Below are positions 9,683 through 17,861 of a DNA stretch of 64,000 nt, one piece after another. Within the stretch, counting starts at the first letter, position 1; each line of letters opens with the position of its first letter. Origin of the DNA: Tritonibacter aquimaris. Lineage in GTDB: Bacteria; Pseudomonadota; Alphaproteobacteria; Rhodobacterales; Rhodobacteraceae. The notes below the pieces were generated by a model, which was not told the DNA's origin, did no database searches, and saw only the letters and a list, made by a program, of their open reading frames with translations. The stretch is taken from contig NZ_WIXK01000004.1 in assembly GCF_009617595.1 (NCBI RefSeq), positions 310,001-374,000 on the forward strand. Reading direction: 5' to 3'. The translations under genes and the position numbers were made by a program.

Positions 9683-10108
9683 ATGATTGGTATTGTCTTG
9701 TGGTGTGACAGTTCAAAAAATCGGGCTGTGATCTGGTGTGAAGATCACGGTGATCTTGCGTTCTATCGATCTTTGTCTTCTGATGATGCCTGTCTGCACA
9801 AAGGCGATTGCGTGACGTTTACGTTGGAGCAGTCAGGTGATTTGCGTCGGGCAACTGATCTGGTTGTACTGGAGCAGGAAAGTCACTCTGCCCTGGCTGC
9901 ATGCCTCGCAGAAACCGGCCTGACTGACGCAAAAGCGGATCAGTTTGGTGTGCGTTTTGGACGGTTTGCACCGTTGAAAGAGGCGCTGGCTCAGAAATCG
10001 GATCCAGAGCAGATGGGACAGATCATACCGTTTCCAGCACAGCGTAGTGAGCCCCGCCGCGCGACATCTTCCGCAGGTGAACAGGCCGGGAAAGTGGTCT
10101 TCTTCTGA
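9683..10108 (+). CDS. Conserved small protein, cold-shock-like N-terminus, unknown function
   Basis: The 141-residue protein is not assigned. Its N-terminus (MIGIVLWCDSSKNRAVIWCE, then DHGDLAFYRS) has a pattern of short beta strands, and KGDCVTFTLEQSGDLRRATD follows. That resembles the five-strand barrel of cold-shock or OB-type proteins, where a KGxxVxF strand is typical. The C-terminal third is low-complexity and hydrophilic and ends KVVFF. The ATG at 9683 has GAGGG about 7 bases ahead; an in-frame ATG at 9668 is an alternative. It is followed by a strong bidirectional terminator shared with the convergent ilvN. The fold suggestion is inference from pattern only. Confidence 0.6.
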   Translation: MIGIVLWCDSSKNRAVIWCEDHGDLAFYRSLSSDDACLHKGDCVTFTLEQSGDLRRATDLVVLEQESHSALAACLAETGLTDAKADQFGVRFGRFAPLKEALAQKSDPEQMGQIIPFPAQRSEPRRATSSAGEQAGKVVFF

Positions 10109-10132
10109 GGCCTGATTTAAACGCATAGGTAT

Positions 10133-10167
10133 AAAAAAACACGCGCCGATATCGACGCGTGTTTTTT
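10133..10167. terminator. Bidirectional rho-independent terminator
   Basis: A perfect 12-bp stem, AAAAAACACGCG pairing with CGCGTGTTTTTT around a 10-base loop, has an A tract on one side and a T tract on the other. It therefore terminates both the plus-strand small gene ending at 10108 and the minus-strand ilvN ending at 10188. Confidence 0.9.
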
Positions 10168-10187
10168 CTTGGTTGGGGTGGCGGTGA

Positions 10188-10751
10188 TTAGGAATCGCCG
10201 CGCAACAATGCGGCGACGCCGGTGCGGGCCACCTCCGCCAGGCCCAATGGGCGCATCAGGTCGGCAAAAGCGTCGATCTTGTCAGGAGAGCCGGTGATCT
10301 CAAACACAAAGCTGCTCAGCGTGCTATCAACCACGTTGGCGCGGAAAATATCCGCAAGCCGCAGCGCTTCGACACGTTTGTCACCTTCACCAACAACTTT
10401 GAAGATCGCAAGCTCACGCTCAACCGGTTTGCCTTCAACGGTGAGATCATGCACCTCACGCACTGGCACAATACGGCCAAGCTGGGTTTTGATCTGTTCG
10501 ATCACCTGCGGCGTACCTGTGGTGACAATGGTGATACGGCTGAGGTGGTCCGCCTGATCAACCTCGGCCACGGTGAGGCTTTCGATATTGTAGCCACGGC
10601 CGGAAAACAGGCCAATCACGCGCGCCAATACGCCGGGCTCGTTCTCCACCACCAGCGCCAGAGTGTGACGCTCCTGCAGGTCAGAGAACGTTGGACGCAG
10701 GTTGTAGGCGGAGTGCTTATTTGAACCTTTTTTAATATTTAGAGCAGACAT
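10188..10751 (-). CDS. ilvN: Acetolactate synthase small (regulatory) subunit
   Basis: The 187-residue subunit binds the catalytic acetolactate synthase subunit and confers valine feedback inhibition. The N-terminal ACT domain (about 28-100) reads HTLALVVENEPGVLARVIGL and FSGRGYNIESLTVAEVD, the valine-binding glycine loop region. The C-terminal half (ELAIFKVVGE, FVFEITG) is the usual extension of the long form. It lies 63 bases downstream of the large-subunit gene in the same direction and is almost certainly cotranscribed from the promoter and attenuator upstream of ilvB. The ilvH name would serve equally well. Confidence 0.95.
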   Translation of the reverse strand: MSALNIKKGSNKHSAYNLRPTFSDLQERHTLALVVENEPGVLARVIGLFSGRGYNIESLTVAEVDQADHLSRITIVTTGTPQVIEQIKTQLGRIVPVREVHDLTVEGKPVERELAIFKVVGEGDKRVEALRLADIFRANVVDSTLSSFVFEITGSPDKIDAFADLMRPLGLAEVARTGVAALLRGDS

Positions 10752-10814
10752 TTAAGTCCCTTTCTTCAAATCGGGGCAGGGTGCGCACACCCTGCAAAAC
10801 CTGTTTGTCTCAGC

Positions 10815-12566
10815 TTAAACCAGAACCGCGCCGCCGGCCTGGATCACACCCTGCGTATCCGCTTCGCCCAGGAGCATATCATTATGCGCCTTGCCCGATG
10901 GGATCATTGGGAAGCAGTTCTCATGTTTCTCGACGAGGCAGTCAAAAATAACCGGACCATCGTAGTTGATCATTTCCATGATCGCATCATCGAGATCCTT
11001 AGGATCAGATACACAGATACCTTTGGCACCAAAGGCTTCGGCGAGCTTTACAAAGTCAGGCAGCGATTCTGACCAGGAGTGGCTGTAGCGTTCGCCGTGC
11101 AGAAGCTCTTGCCACTGGCGCACCATGCCGAGCCGTTCGTTGTTCAAGATGAACTGTTTCACCGGCAGGCGATACTGGGCGGCGGTGCCCATCTCCTGCA
11201 TGTTCATCAGCCAGGACGCTTCGCCGGCCACGTTGATCACCAGCGAGTCCGGGTGGGCAACCTGCACGCCAATGGTGGCCGGGAAGCCATAGCCCATGGT
11301 GCCAAGGCCACCAGATGTCATCCAGCGGTTTGGATCTTCAAAGCCGAGGAACTGTGCCGCCCACATCTGGTGCTGGCCCACTTCTGTGGCAACATAACGA
11401 TCCATACCCTTGGTCAGCGCTTCCAGGCGTTCCAGCGCATATTGCGGCTTGATGGTCTTTTCAGAGGGTGTGTAGCTCAGGCATTTGACCGTGCGCCATT
11501 CATCAATCTGGGACTGCCAGTTGGCGATTGCTTCGCGGTTTACCTTGCGGCCACGTGATTTCCACACGGTCAGGATATCTTCGAGCACATGGCCCACGTC
11601 GCCAACAATCGGAATATCAACGCGGATCACCTTGTTGATCGAGGATGGGTCGATGTCGATATGTGCTTTTTTCGAGTTCGGGCTGAAAGCATCAATGCGG
11701 CCGGTGATCCGGTCGTCAAAACGCGCACCAATGTTGATCATCAGATCACAGCCGTGCATCGCCATGTTGGCTTCATACAGACCATGCATGCCAAGCATAC
11801 CAAGCCAATTCTTGCCAGATGCAGGATAGGCACCAAGCCCCATCAGCGTGGAGGTGATCGGAATGCCGGTTGCATCCACCAGTTCACGTAAAAGCTGGCT
11901 TGCCGCAGGGCCCGAATTGATCACACCACCGCCGGTGTAAAACACTGGGCGCTCGGCCTGCTCGATTGCAGCTACCAGTTCGGTGATCTCTTCCAGGTCA
12001 CCTTTTACGGCGGGCTGGTAGTGCGATGCGTTTGGCTTTGGCGGCTGATAGGTGCCGGTGGCGAATTGAACATCTTTTGGGATGTCGATCAGAACCGGGC
12101 CCGGGCGACCGGATACAGCAACATGGAAAGCCTCATGCAGCGTTCCTGCAAGGCTGTTGGTCTCTTTGACCAGCCAGTTGTGTTTGGTGCAGGGGCGGGT
12201 GATGCCAACGGTATCCGCTTCCTGAAAGGCGTCAGAGCCAATCATAAAGGTTGGAACCTGGCCGGTCAGAACCACCAGCGGGATCGAATCCAGCAGCGCA
12301 TCCGTGAGGCCGGTAACAGCATTGGTCGCGCCAGGGCCCGAGGTCACCAAAACAACGCCGGGTTTCCCAGTAGAGCGCGCATAGCCTTCGGCGGCATGCA
12401 CGGCAGCCTGTTCGTGACGCACCAGGATGTGGCGGATCTCGTTTTGCTGAAAGATTTCATCGTAAATCGGTAGAACGGCGCCGCCCGGGTATCCGAATAC
12501 TGTGTCCACACCCTGGTCGATCAGGGCTTGGATAACCATTTTTGCGCCGGTCATTTCACGTGTCAT
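10815..12566 (-). CDS. ilvB: Acetolactate synthase large (catalytic) subunit
   Basis: The 583-residue ThDP, FAD and Mg2+-dependent enzyme condenses pyruvate with pyruvate or 2-oxobutyrate, the first common step of Val, Leu and Ile synthesis. The N-terminal domain carries the catalytic glutamate in [16 protein letters not shown] and the FAD-side motif [10 protein letters not shown]. The central domain contains [10 protein letters not shown] and [11 protein letters not shown]. The C-terminal ThDP domain reads [15 protein letters not shown], where most family members have GDGS or GDAS, so the first Asp is Glu here. [13 protein letters not shown] follows as usual. A GGAG site precedes the ATG. 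Expression is probably controlled by the attenuator at 12617-12716. Confidence 0.96.
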   Translation of the reverse strand: MTREMTGAKMVIQALIDQGVDTVFGYPGGAVLPIYDEIFQQNEIRHILVRHEQAAVHAAEGYARSTGKPGVVLVTSGPGATNAVTGLTDALLDSIPLVVLTGQVPTFMIGSDAFQEADTVGITRPCTKHNWLVKETNSLAGTLHEAFHVAVSGRPGPVLIDIPKDVQFATGTYQPPKPNASHYQPAVKGDLEEITELVAAIEQAERPVFYTGGGVINSGPAASQLLRELVDATGIPITSTLMGLGAYPASGKNWLGMLGMHGLYEANMAMHGCDLMINIGARFDDRITGRIDAFSPNSKKAHIDIDPSSINKVIRVDIPIVGDVGHVLEDILTVWKSRGRKVNREAIANWQSQIDEWRTVKCLSYTPSEKTIKPQYALERLEALTKGMDRYVATEVGQHQMWAAQFLGFEDPNRWMTSGGLGTMGYGFPATIGVQVAHPDSLVINVAGEASWLMNMQEMGTAAQYRLPVKQFILNNERLGMVRQWQELLHGERYSHSWSESLPDFVKLAEAFGAKGICVSDPKDLDDAIMEMINYDGPVIFDCLVEKHENCFPMIPSGKAHNDMLLGEADTQGVIQAGGAVLV

Positions 12567-12616
12567 GTGTTTGCTCCAATTAGCGACATCGTTTTACGCG
12601 TAGCGTATCTAGCAAT

Positions 12617-12643
12617 AAAAAAGCCCCCGATTTTGTCGGAGGC
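12617..12643 (-). terminator. ilvBN attenuator terminator
   Basis: On the minus strand the RNA GCCUCCGA-CAAAA-UCGGGGGC forms an 8-bp stem followed by six U residues, some 50 bases before the ilvB start codon. Upstream, GCGCATGG within the leader peptide gene can pair with CCATGCGC just before this stem. That pairing overlaps the foot of the stem by two bases and so could act as antiterminator. This is the classical transcription-attenuation layout. Confidence 0.88.
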
Positions 12644-12668
12644 GCATGGGATCGATTATGGTAAACCG

Positions 12669-12716
12669 TTACCGGTCCATGCGCATGGTTCCTATAATCA
12701 CGACTAGGGTCAACAT
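12669..12716 (-). CDS. ilv leader peptide (attenuation)
   Basis: A 15-codon gene from ATG at 12716 to TAA at 12669 encodes MLTLVVIIGTMRMDR. It holds the run Leu-Thr-Leu-Val-Val-Ile-Ile, the end products of the pathway run by the operon it precedes. A GGAG ribosome-binding site lies 7 bases upstream. Stalling at the Val/Ile codons would cover GATTAT, which otherwise pairs with ATAATC downstream, and would free GCGCATGG to form the antiterminator. Its stop codon lies inside a small GGTAA/TTACC hairpin. It is too short to be found by ordinary gene callers. The peptide is seen directly; the stalling mechanism is by analogy with enterobacterial ilv leaders. Confidence 0.85.
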   Translation of the reverse strand: MLTLVVIIGTMRMDR

Positions 12717-12743
12717 TAGGTGGCTCCGTACTGCGTTGCAGCG

Positions 12744-12772
12744 ACATTATGTGCACCCATTCAGAGCGTCAA
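12744..12772 (-). promoter_or_regulatory. Sigma-70-type promoter of the ilv leader and operon
   Basis: On the minus strand TTGACG (12772-12767) and TAATGT (12749-12744) are spaced by 17 bases. The predicted transcript starts near 12737, about 20 bases before the leader-peptide ATG and just ahead of its GGAG site. Promoter, ribosome-binding site, leader peptide, antiterminator and terminator are thus all in the expected order. Confidence 0.75.
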
Positions 12773-12954
12773 CCGGCAAAAGGGGTGAAAATGCCGGTTT
12801 TGGGAAATTTTATTTCATCTAGGGATTTGTTGGCGACATAAATGGCAAAGTTGGGCAGTGATTGTGACCTGTTTTCACCGTATTTTTGCGTATTCAGCGC
12901 AGATTTGCGCGAAACCGTGATAGTTACACGCTGAAAGCCACCTTGAGGTCCATG

Positions 12955-13329
12955 ATGTCTGAGATGAAACAGATTACACCCTTTGTGCTGTGTTCTGATC
13001 TAGAACGTCAGATTGGATTTTATACTCTGCTTGGGTTTGTGCTTGGCTTTCAGGCGGACAACTATGCGTTTTTGCGCCGCGACAGCGTGGCGATCCGACT
13101 GCTGGAATGCCCGGCCAGAGAGGATGGGCTGGCGCTTGGGCACGATCACTCATTCTATATAGATGTTAAAGATCTGGACGCGCTGTATCGCGAATTGGCT
13201 CCGGCGCTTGAAACGCTGCCCACAGAACGTCTGCGTGCGCCATTTGATCAGCCCTACGGGCAACGCGAATTTCATGTGTTGGATGAAGATGGCGCTTTGA
13301 TCCTGTTTGGAGCGCCCATCGCGGTTTAA
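12955..13329 (+). CDS. VOC-superfamily (glyoxalase/bleomycin-resistance-like) protein
   Basis: The 124-residue protein has the paired beta-alpha-beta-beta-beta units of the vicinal oxygen chelate fold: ITPFVLCSDLERQIGFYTLL opens the first unit, and FYIDVKDLDALYRELA with REFHVLDEDGALILFG forms the second. The metal-ligand pattern (H/E at the strand ends) is partly present (HSFYID, REFHVLD), but no substrate can be named. The ATG at 12955 has GAGG 6 bases ahead; the ATG three bases earlier is less well spaced, and the frame upstream lacks a conserved look. Its end overlaps the convergent response-regulator gene by four bases. Confidence 0.8.
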   Translation: MSEMKQITPFVLCSDLERQIGFYTLLGFVLGFQADNYAFLRRDSVAIRLLECPAREDGLALGHDHSFYIDVKDLDALYRELAPALETLPTERLRAPFDQPYGQREFHVLDEDGALILFGAPIAV

Positions 13330-13970
13330 AACCCGGCGCTGCCCTGCAACACACCATGTTCAAGCGCATAACGGGTCAGCCCCGCGGTGGAAGAAATCCC
13401 TAGTTTACGTTTGATGTTTTTGCGGTGGGTTTCCACTGTGCGCACAGAGATATCCAGCTCGCGCGCCACTTCCTTGTTGGATTTGCCCTGGGCAAGCTGC
13501 AGCAAAATGGTCTGCTCACGGCCGGTCAGGGCCTCGCGGTCACTGGTGGTTTTGGGTTTCAGACTGCCCTCGGCACCGGTGCAGAGATAGGTTTTGCCCG
13601 CCATCACCGCATCAATGGCCATTTTGATTTCTTCGGTGGGCACATCTTTGAGCACATATCCAACCGCCCCATGGCTGAGCGCGGTAGAGATGTATTCCGG
13701 GCTATCATGCATGCTGAGGATCAGAATGCGTGTCTTGGGGGCTTGCTCCAGAATGATTTCTGTTGCGCTTAGTCCGCCAAGGCGCGGCATGTTGAGATCC
13801 ATCAGAACCACATCAGGGGCGAGGCCGGAAATCTGTTCCACGGCCTCTTGTCCGTCAGTCAGGCAGCCAACAACATCAATATCCTCGTAGCTTTCCAGAA
13901 TGGATTGGATTCCTTCGGCGACCATTGGATGGTCGTCAACAATTAGAACCCGAACGAGGGCATTGGTCAT
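13326..13970 (-). CDS. NarL/FixJ-type response regulator
   Basis: The 214-residue protein has an N-terminal receiver domain: VLIVDDHPMVAEGIQSIL acidic pocket, phosphoacceptor Asp in VVLMDLNMPRLGG (about 58), conserved Ser/Thr in ILILSMHDS and Lys in GYVLKDVPTEE. The C-terminal LuxR-type HTH (about 145-205) reads LTGREQTILLQLAQGKSNKE and ISVRTVETHRKNIKRKLGI. An AGGAGG site sits ahead of the ATG at 13970, ruling out the six-codon longer form. It follows the sensor kinase gene by about 50 bases in the same direction, so the two form a two-component pair. Its likely target is the divergent TRAP transporter, via the inverted repeat at 15615-15630 (inference). Confidence 0.93.
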   Translation of the reverse strand: MTNALVRVLIVDDHPMVAEGIQSILESYEDIDVVGCLTDGQEAVEQISGLAPDVVLMDLNMPRLGGLSATEIILEQAPKTRILILSMHDSPEYISTALSHGAVGYVLKDVPTEEIKMAIDAVMAGKTYLCTGAEGSLKPKTTSDREALTGREQTILLQLAQGKSNKEVARELDISVRTVETHRKNIKRKLGISSTAGLTRYALEHGVLQGSAGF

Positions 13971-14021
13971 GGGCAGTCCTCCTTGCACGCTGTCTTATCA
14001 GCTAAGATCTGTTTCGGCCAC

Positions 14022-15533
14022 CTACGAGCTGTCCCGAGTTGAAGATGGGCTCTGATCGTTTTCAGAAAGCCATTGCTTGCCCGGGCGCAGCATGCGGCTG
14101 AGCGGCAGTCTGACCTGAATTTCCGTGCCGCTTTGTGGACCAGAGGAGGTCAATATTCTAAAGGTTCCATCCAGCTGTTCGACCCGTTCTTGAATATTGC
14201 GCAGGCCAATGCCGTTGCTGGATTGGTTTTTGCCAGAGGGTAAACCGCGGCCATTGTCACGAATGGACATGATCACCCCTTTGGCGTGGCCGCGCAGTTT
14301 CATATCAACGCGGGTTGCCGCTGAATGGCGCTCAATATTGGTGAGCGCTTCTTGCGCGATGCGATAGAGCGCGATTTTGCTTTCCTGTTCCAGACGGTTG
14401 CGAAACGGCACTGTGTGAAATTCGGTTTCAATTCCCGAGCGCGCGGCAAAATCATCGGTCAGGGCTTTCAGCGCAGGTCCAAGCCCAAGATCATCCAAGA
14501 CGCCTGGACGCAGATCACGACTGATGCGGCGCACTTCGCTGATGGCTGTGGCCAGATGGGAAATGCCTTTATCGAGCGGTTGCGTCGCCTCCTCAAAGCG
14601 TTCCCGTGCGAGGCGTCGCTTGGTGGTGTCGAGCGCATAGCGCACCCCAACGAGCATCTGGCTGATGCCATCATGCAGTTCCCGCGCGACCCGGCCGCGC
14701 TCGTCTTCTTGTGCGTCCAATACCCGTTGGGTCAGATCTTTTAGCTTGGCGTCAGCCAGACGACGTTCGCGGAAATTCAGCAACATGCCTGTGGCGAACA
14801 CCAAAAACAGCGCCACAAAGGTAATGCCGCCAATGTAATAGAAGGTGCGGTGCACACGCTGTTCTACTTCGGCCCGTGCCGTGGCAACAGTTTGCAGAAC
14901 ATCATCGATGAACACACCGGTGCCCACCGCCCATTGCCAGCTCTGAAAACCGGTCACATAGGCGATCATCTGCGCCTCTTCGCCGGTGGAAGGTTTGGGC
15001 CACATAAAGGTATGCCAACCCGCCCCCTGGCGCGCCACGCGAATGAATTCATCCACCACCGGCGTGCCCATACTGTCGGTGAGGCCCCGCCAGTTTTTGC
15101 CAATAAGCTTGGTCTGGCGCGGGCTCACAATATTGTTGCCGTCGTAGTCATAGACAAAAAAGAAACCCTCTTCGCCATAGATCATCGCCGAAAGGATCTG
15201 GGCGACCTGTTGTTTGGCCACTTCATCTTCGATCCGGGCAGAGCCATAAATGTAATAAAACCCGTTGCGCGCCTGCGTGACGTAGTTGCGCAGTTCTGCT
15301 TTTTTGGCGGCAAGCAGCTGATGCTCAAGCTCGGCAATTTCATGTTCTGCCAATTGCCGCGATTGAAATGACACCAGCACGGAAATGGCTGCGGCGGCCA
15401 ATATCAGCGGCATCGCAGCAACCAAAGACAACTTCTGCCCATAAGAAAGATGGAAAAGGGAAAGGGCCTTGCGCATGAATAGAATCGATAAGCGATTGCG
15501 GTTCAGATTCAAAGTCTTCCGTTTAAGAAACAT
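14022..15533 (-). CDS. Sensor histidine kinase with Cache sensing domain
   Basis: The 503-residue membrane kinase has a transmembrane segment (about 35-53), then a periplasmic Cache domain (about 60-225) with YGEEGFFFVYDYDGNNIVSP and VTGFQSWQWAVGTGVFIDDV, then a second transmembrane segment (about 235-258). The cytoplasmic part is HisKA_3 with the phosphorylated His in RELHDGISQMLVGVRYALD (about 285) and a HATPase with SIRDNGRGLPSG and NGIGLRNIQERVEQLDG. Cache_2 domains of this type often sense small carboxylates, and it sits beside TRAP genes of the TakP-like group, so a 2-oxoacid or related signal is plausible. No clear ribosome-binding site decides the start; the ATG at 15476 is an alternative. 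Confidence 0.9.
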   Translation of the reverse strand: MFLKRKTLNLNRNRLSILFMRKALSLFHLSYGQKLSLVAAMPLILAAAAISVLVSFQSRQLAEHEIAELEHQLLAAKKAELRNYVTQARNGFYYIYGSARIEDEVAKQQVAQILSAMIYGEEGFFFVYDYDGNNIVSPRQTKLIGKNWRGLTDSMGTPVVDEFIRVARQGAGWHTFMWPKPSTGEEAQMIAYVTGFQSWQWAVGTGVFIDDVLQTVATARAEVEQRVHRTFYYIGGITFVALFLVFATGMLLNFRERRLADAKLKDLTQRVLDAQEDERGRVARELHDGISQMLVGVRYALDTTKRRLARERFEEATQPLDKGISHLATAISEVRRISRDLRPGVLDDLGLGPALKALTDDFAARSGIETEFHTVPFRNRLEQESKIALYRIAQEALTNIERHSAATRVDMKLRGHAKGVIMSIRDNGRGLPSGKNQSSNGIGLRNIQERVEQLDGTFRILTSSGPQSGTEIQVRLPLSRMLRPGKQWLSENDQSPSSTRDSS

Positions 15534-15614
15534 GCGTTCGGATTATGGCGGCGGTGCAAATGTTCTATAATTTTACCGTTAAATACAAAATGATGTTAAA
15601 TATTTGCCTGCCTC

Positions 15615-15630
15615 TACCGAGTACTTGGTA
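15615..15630. promoter_or_regulatory. 7-2-7 inverted repeat, candidate NarL-type operator for dctP
   Basis: TACCGAG-TA-CTTGGTA has two heptamers in inverted orientation separated by two bases, with a single mismatched pair. This is the arrangement bound by NarL-family regulators, whose heptamer is close to TACYYMT. It lies in the divergent region between the sensor kinase and dctP, about 90 bases before the dctP ATG. The repeat is seen directly; binding by the neighbouring regulator is inferred. Confidence 0.5.
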
Positions 15631-15718
15631 TTCACATTGATTTTTCTCTCGATAGGCTGTGCGAGCTAGAATTGCTCCGCCTTGGGGACGGGGCGGAAAT
15701 ACATTGGGAGGAAATCAA

Positions 15719-16804
15719 ATGGATCGTCGTTCTTTTCTGAAGACATCTGCGCTGGGTGGTTCGGCCGCTGCAGCAACTACACTCGCGGCACCAGCCTATG
15801 CGCAGGGCAAACGCAAGCTGACCATGGTGACTTCATGGCCGCGCGGCTTTGCTGTTCTGGATGATGCAGCCAGCTATCTTGAGCAGATGGTCGGTGAGCT
15901 CTCCGGTGGTGATCTGACCATCGAGAAGAAAGCACCAGGTGAACTGGTTGGCGCGCTGGAAGTGTTTGACGCTGTGACCTCTGGTCAGGCGGATATGTAT
16001 CACTCTGCAGACTACTACTTTATCGGTCAGCACCCAGGTTATGCTTATTTCACCGCTGTGCCGTTTGGTGGCACCGCGCAGGAAGTTTCCAACTGGTACT
16101 ACCACGGTGGCGGCGAAGAGCTGCACGATGAGCTGGGCCAGATCTTCAACCTCAAAGGTCTGATCTCGGGTAACTCCGGTTCGCAGTCTGGTGGTTGGTT
16201 CGCAAAAGAGATCAGCTCTGCCGCTGACTTCAACGGTCTGAAATTCCGTATGCCTGGTCTGGGCGGTAAGGTTCTGGGTAAACTGGGCGCCTCCGTTCAA
16301 AACATTCCGGGTGGTGAACTGTATCAGGCGCTGTCTTCTGGTGCTCTGGATGGTCTGGAGTGGGTTGGTCCGATGGCGGATGAACGCGCGGGCTTCCAGG
16401 AAGTTGCAAAAGTCTACTACACTGCGGGCTTCCATGAGCCAGGTTCGGCCCTGTCGTCTTCGATCAACCTCGACGTCTGGAACGAACTGTCGGATCAGCA
16501 CAAAGCGATCCTGCGTTATGCCTCTATGGCTGTGACACAGTTCCAGCTGGCAGAAACCCTGTCCAACAACGGCGCAGCACTGGCACGTCTGCAGGCGCAA
16601 GGTGTGCGCACTCTGCAGTTCCCGGATGATGTTTGGGATGCGTTCGGCAAAGCCTCTGCTGAGGTTATGGACGAAAACATGGGCGATGAACTCTTCGCCA
16701 AGATCCGCAACTCCTTTGAGGCCTCGCTGGCCACTTCGGCAGACTGGATCAACAAATCGGACGGCTACTACGTTCAGCAGCGTATCCGCGTGCAAGGCAG
16801 CTAA
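15719..16804 (+). CDS. dctP: TRAP transporter solute-binding protein (TakP-like DctP)
   Basis: The 361-residue periplasmic binding protein begins with a twin-arginine-like signal (MDRRSFLKTSALGGSAAAAT, cleaved after PAYAQ). The mature part shows the DctP pattern: LEVFDAVTSGQADMYHSADY, LKFRMPGLGGKVLGKLG with the carboxylate-binding Arg (about 180) and SSGALDGLEWVGP. The last feature and the HSADYYFIGQHPG stretch resemble the TakP/mannitol-chloroaromatic subgroup that binds 2-oxoacids with Na+. The ATG at 15719 follows GGGAGG. A hairpin separates it from dctQ, which would raise binding protein over permease. The ligand is an inference. Confidence 0.93.
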   Translation: MDRRSFLKTSALGGSAAAATTLAAPAYAQGKRKLTMVTSWPRGFAVLDDAASYLEQMVGELSGGDLTIEKKAPGELVGALEVFDAVTSGQADMYHSADYYFIGQHPGYAYFTAVPFGGTAQEVSNWYYHGGGEELHDELGQIFNLKGLISGNSGSQSGGWFAKEISSAADFNGLKFRMPGLGGKVLGKLGASVQNIPGGELYQALSSGALDGLEWVGPMADERAGFQEVAKVYYTAGFHEPGSALSSSINLDVWNELSDQHKAILRYASMAVTQFQLAETLSNNGAALARLQAQGVRTLQFPDDVWDAFGKASAEVMDENMGDELFAKIRNSFEASLATSADWINKSDGYYVQQRIRVQGS

Positions 16805-16821
16805 GCCAGCCGTTGCACAGA

Positions 16822-16844
16822 AGAAAGCCCCTGAGGGGGCTTTC
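16822..16844 (+). terminator. Intra-operon hairpin between dctP and dctQ
   Basis: AGAAAGCCCC and GGGGGCTTTCT form a 10-bp stem with a short loop followed by TTTC rather than a clean T run. It lies 18 bases after dctP. It probably terminates partially or protects the dctP messenger, giving excess binding protein over membrane subunits, as in many solute-uptake operons. Confidence 0.7.
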
Positions 16845-16908
16845 TTTCTGTTTCTGCTGATCAAAACCAAATTGAGCGGCTCCAGGCGGGGCGCAAAGGG
16901 GAGGCAAC

Positions 16909-17844
16909 ATGCAGGACGTATCCACTGCAGGGTTTGCAAGCGCGGCGCAGGCGCTTTTGAACGGCGCATGGTGGGTTCTAAGGAACCTGGGCGAGGCCTA
17001 TTACAACATCGGATATGCGATTACACATCCATCCCTGTGGTTGGATTGGTCCGATAAACAAGCGATTATGCGCTTTGTCTATTACGGTGGTTCGGTGGAG
17101 TTTTTCTTCGCCGTTTTTGCAGTTATTGTCGCCATCACCGCAGCTGGTGTATATCACCGTCCCTTGATGTGGGGCTATGTGCGGGTGCTGGAAGGTTTTG
17201 CCAATACCATTGGCCGCTTTTTTGCCTGGGCCGGTCTATTGCTGGTCATTCAGCAGATCGTCATTGTATTTATGCAGCGTATCTTTACCCGGCCAGACAT
17301 CGTGTTTGGTGTGGGTGTTCCGCTGCAGTTCGATATCAGCTGGTACGCCGAAGAATTGAAGTTTTACAATGCTTTGGTGGTCGCTCTTTGTGTGTCTTAC
17401 ACCTTTGTGCAGGGCGGGCATGTTCGGGTTGATTTGATCTATTCCGCGGTAAGTTTTCGCGCCAAACGCGTGATCGACATGATCGGCTCGATCATCTTTA
17501 TGCTGCCAATCGCGACGATTGTCTGGATGTATGGTTGGTTCTTCATGTGGCGTCACCTGATCGTGCCAAAACCATCGGCCTCGGACACGTTGGAGCGTCT
17601 GTTGCTGAAATCCCGTGCCTTGCGTTGGAATGTGGAAACCATCGGTTTCAGTCCCAACGGCTTTAGCGGGTATTTCCTGTTCAAGATCCTTTTGGTGTCC
17701 TTTGCCGGGATCGTGTTTATCCATGCCATCGCGTTCTTCTACCGGTCGCTGCTCGAATTCATCGAGGGCCCCGAAAGTGAGAACAAATACCTCGACAAGG
17801 ATAGTCTTGGCGAAGGTGAAGAAGCCTATGAAGGCGCACACTAA
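16909..17844 (+). CDS. dctQ: TRAP transporter small permease subunit, long form
   Basis: The 311-residue membrane protein is much longer than typical DctQ (about 160-200). Hydrophobic segments are visible at about 57-82 (VEFFFAVFAVIVAITAAGVY), 100-125 (FFAWAGLLLVIQQIVIVFM), 155-175, 190-215 (IGSIIFMLPIATIVWMYGWF) and 260-285 (ILLVSFAGIVFIHAIAFF). The DctQ signature region is SYTFVQGGHVRVDLIYSAVS. The N-terminal 50 residues and the acidic tail (ENKYLDKDSLGEGEE) are extra. It is followed 17 bases later by dctM. Operon position and signature make the call secure; the reason for the extra length is unknown. Confidence 0.9.
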   Translation: MQDVSTAGFASAAQALLNGAWWVLRNLGEAYYNIGYAITHPSLWLDWSDKQAIMRFVYYGGSVEFFFAVFAVIVAITAAGVYHRPLMWGYVRVLEGFANTIGRFFAWAGLLLVIQQIVIVFMQRIFTRPDIVFGVGVPLQFDISWYAEELKFYNALVVALCVSYTFVQGGHVRVDLIYSAVSFRAKRVIDMIGSIIFMLPIATIVWMYGWFFMWRHLIVPKPSASDTLERLLLKSRALRWNVETIGFSPNGFSGYFLFKILLVSFAGIVFIHAIAFFYRSLLEFIEGPESENKYLDKDSLGEGEEAYEGAH

Positions 17845-17861
17845 TCTGAGGGACTACGGAT

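Noticed and set aside
15833-16969. 378-codon open frame antisense to dctP
   Set aside because: Antisense of a certain binding-protein gene; composition of a shadow frame.
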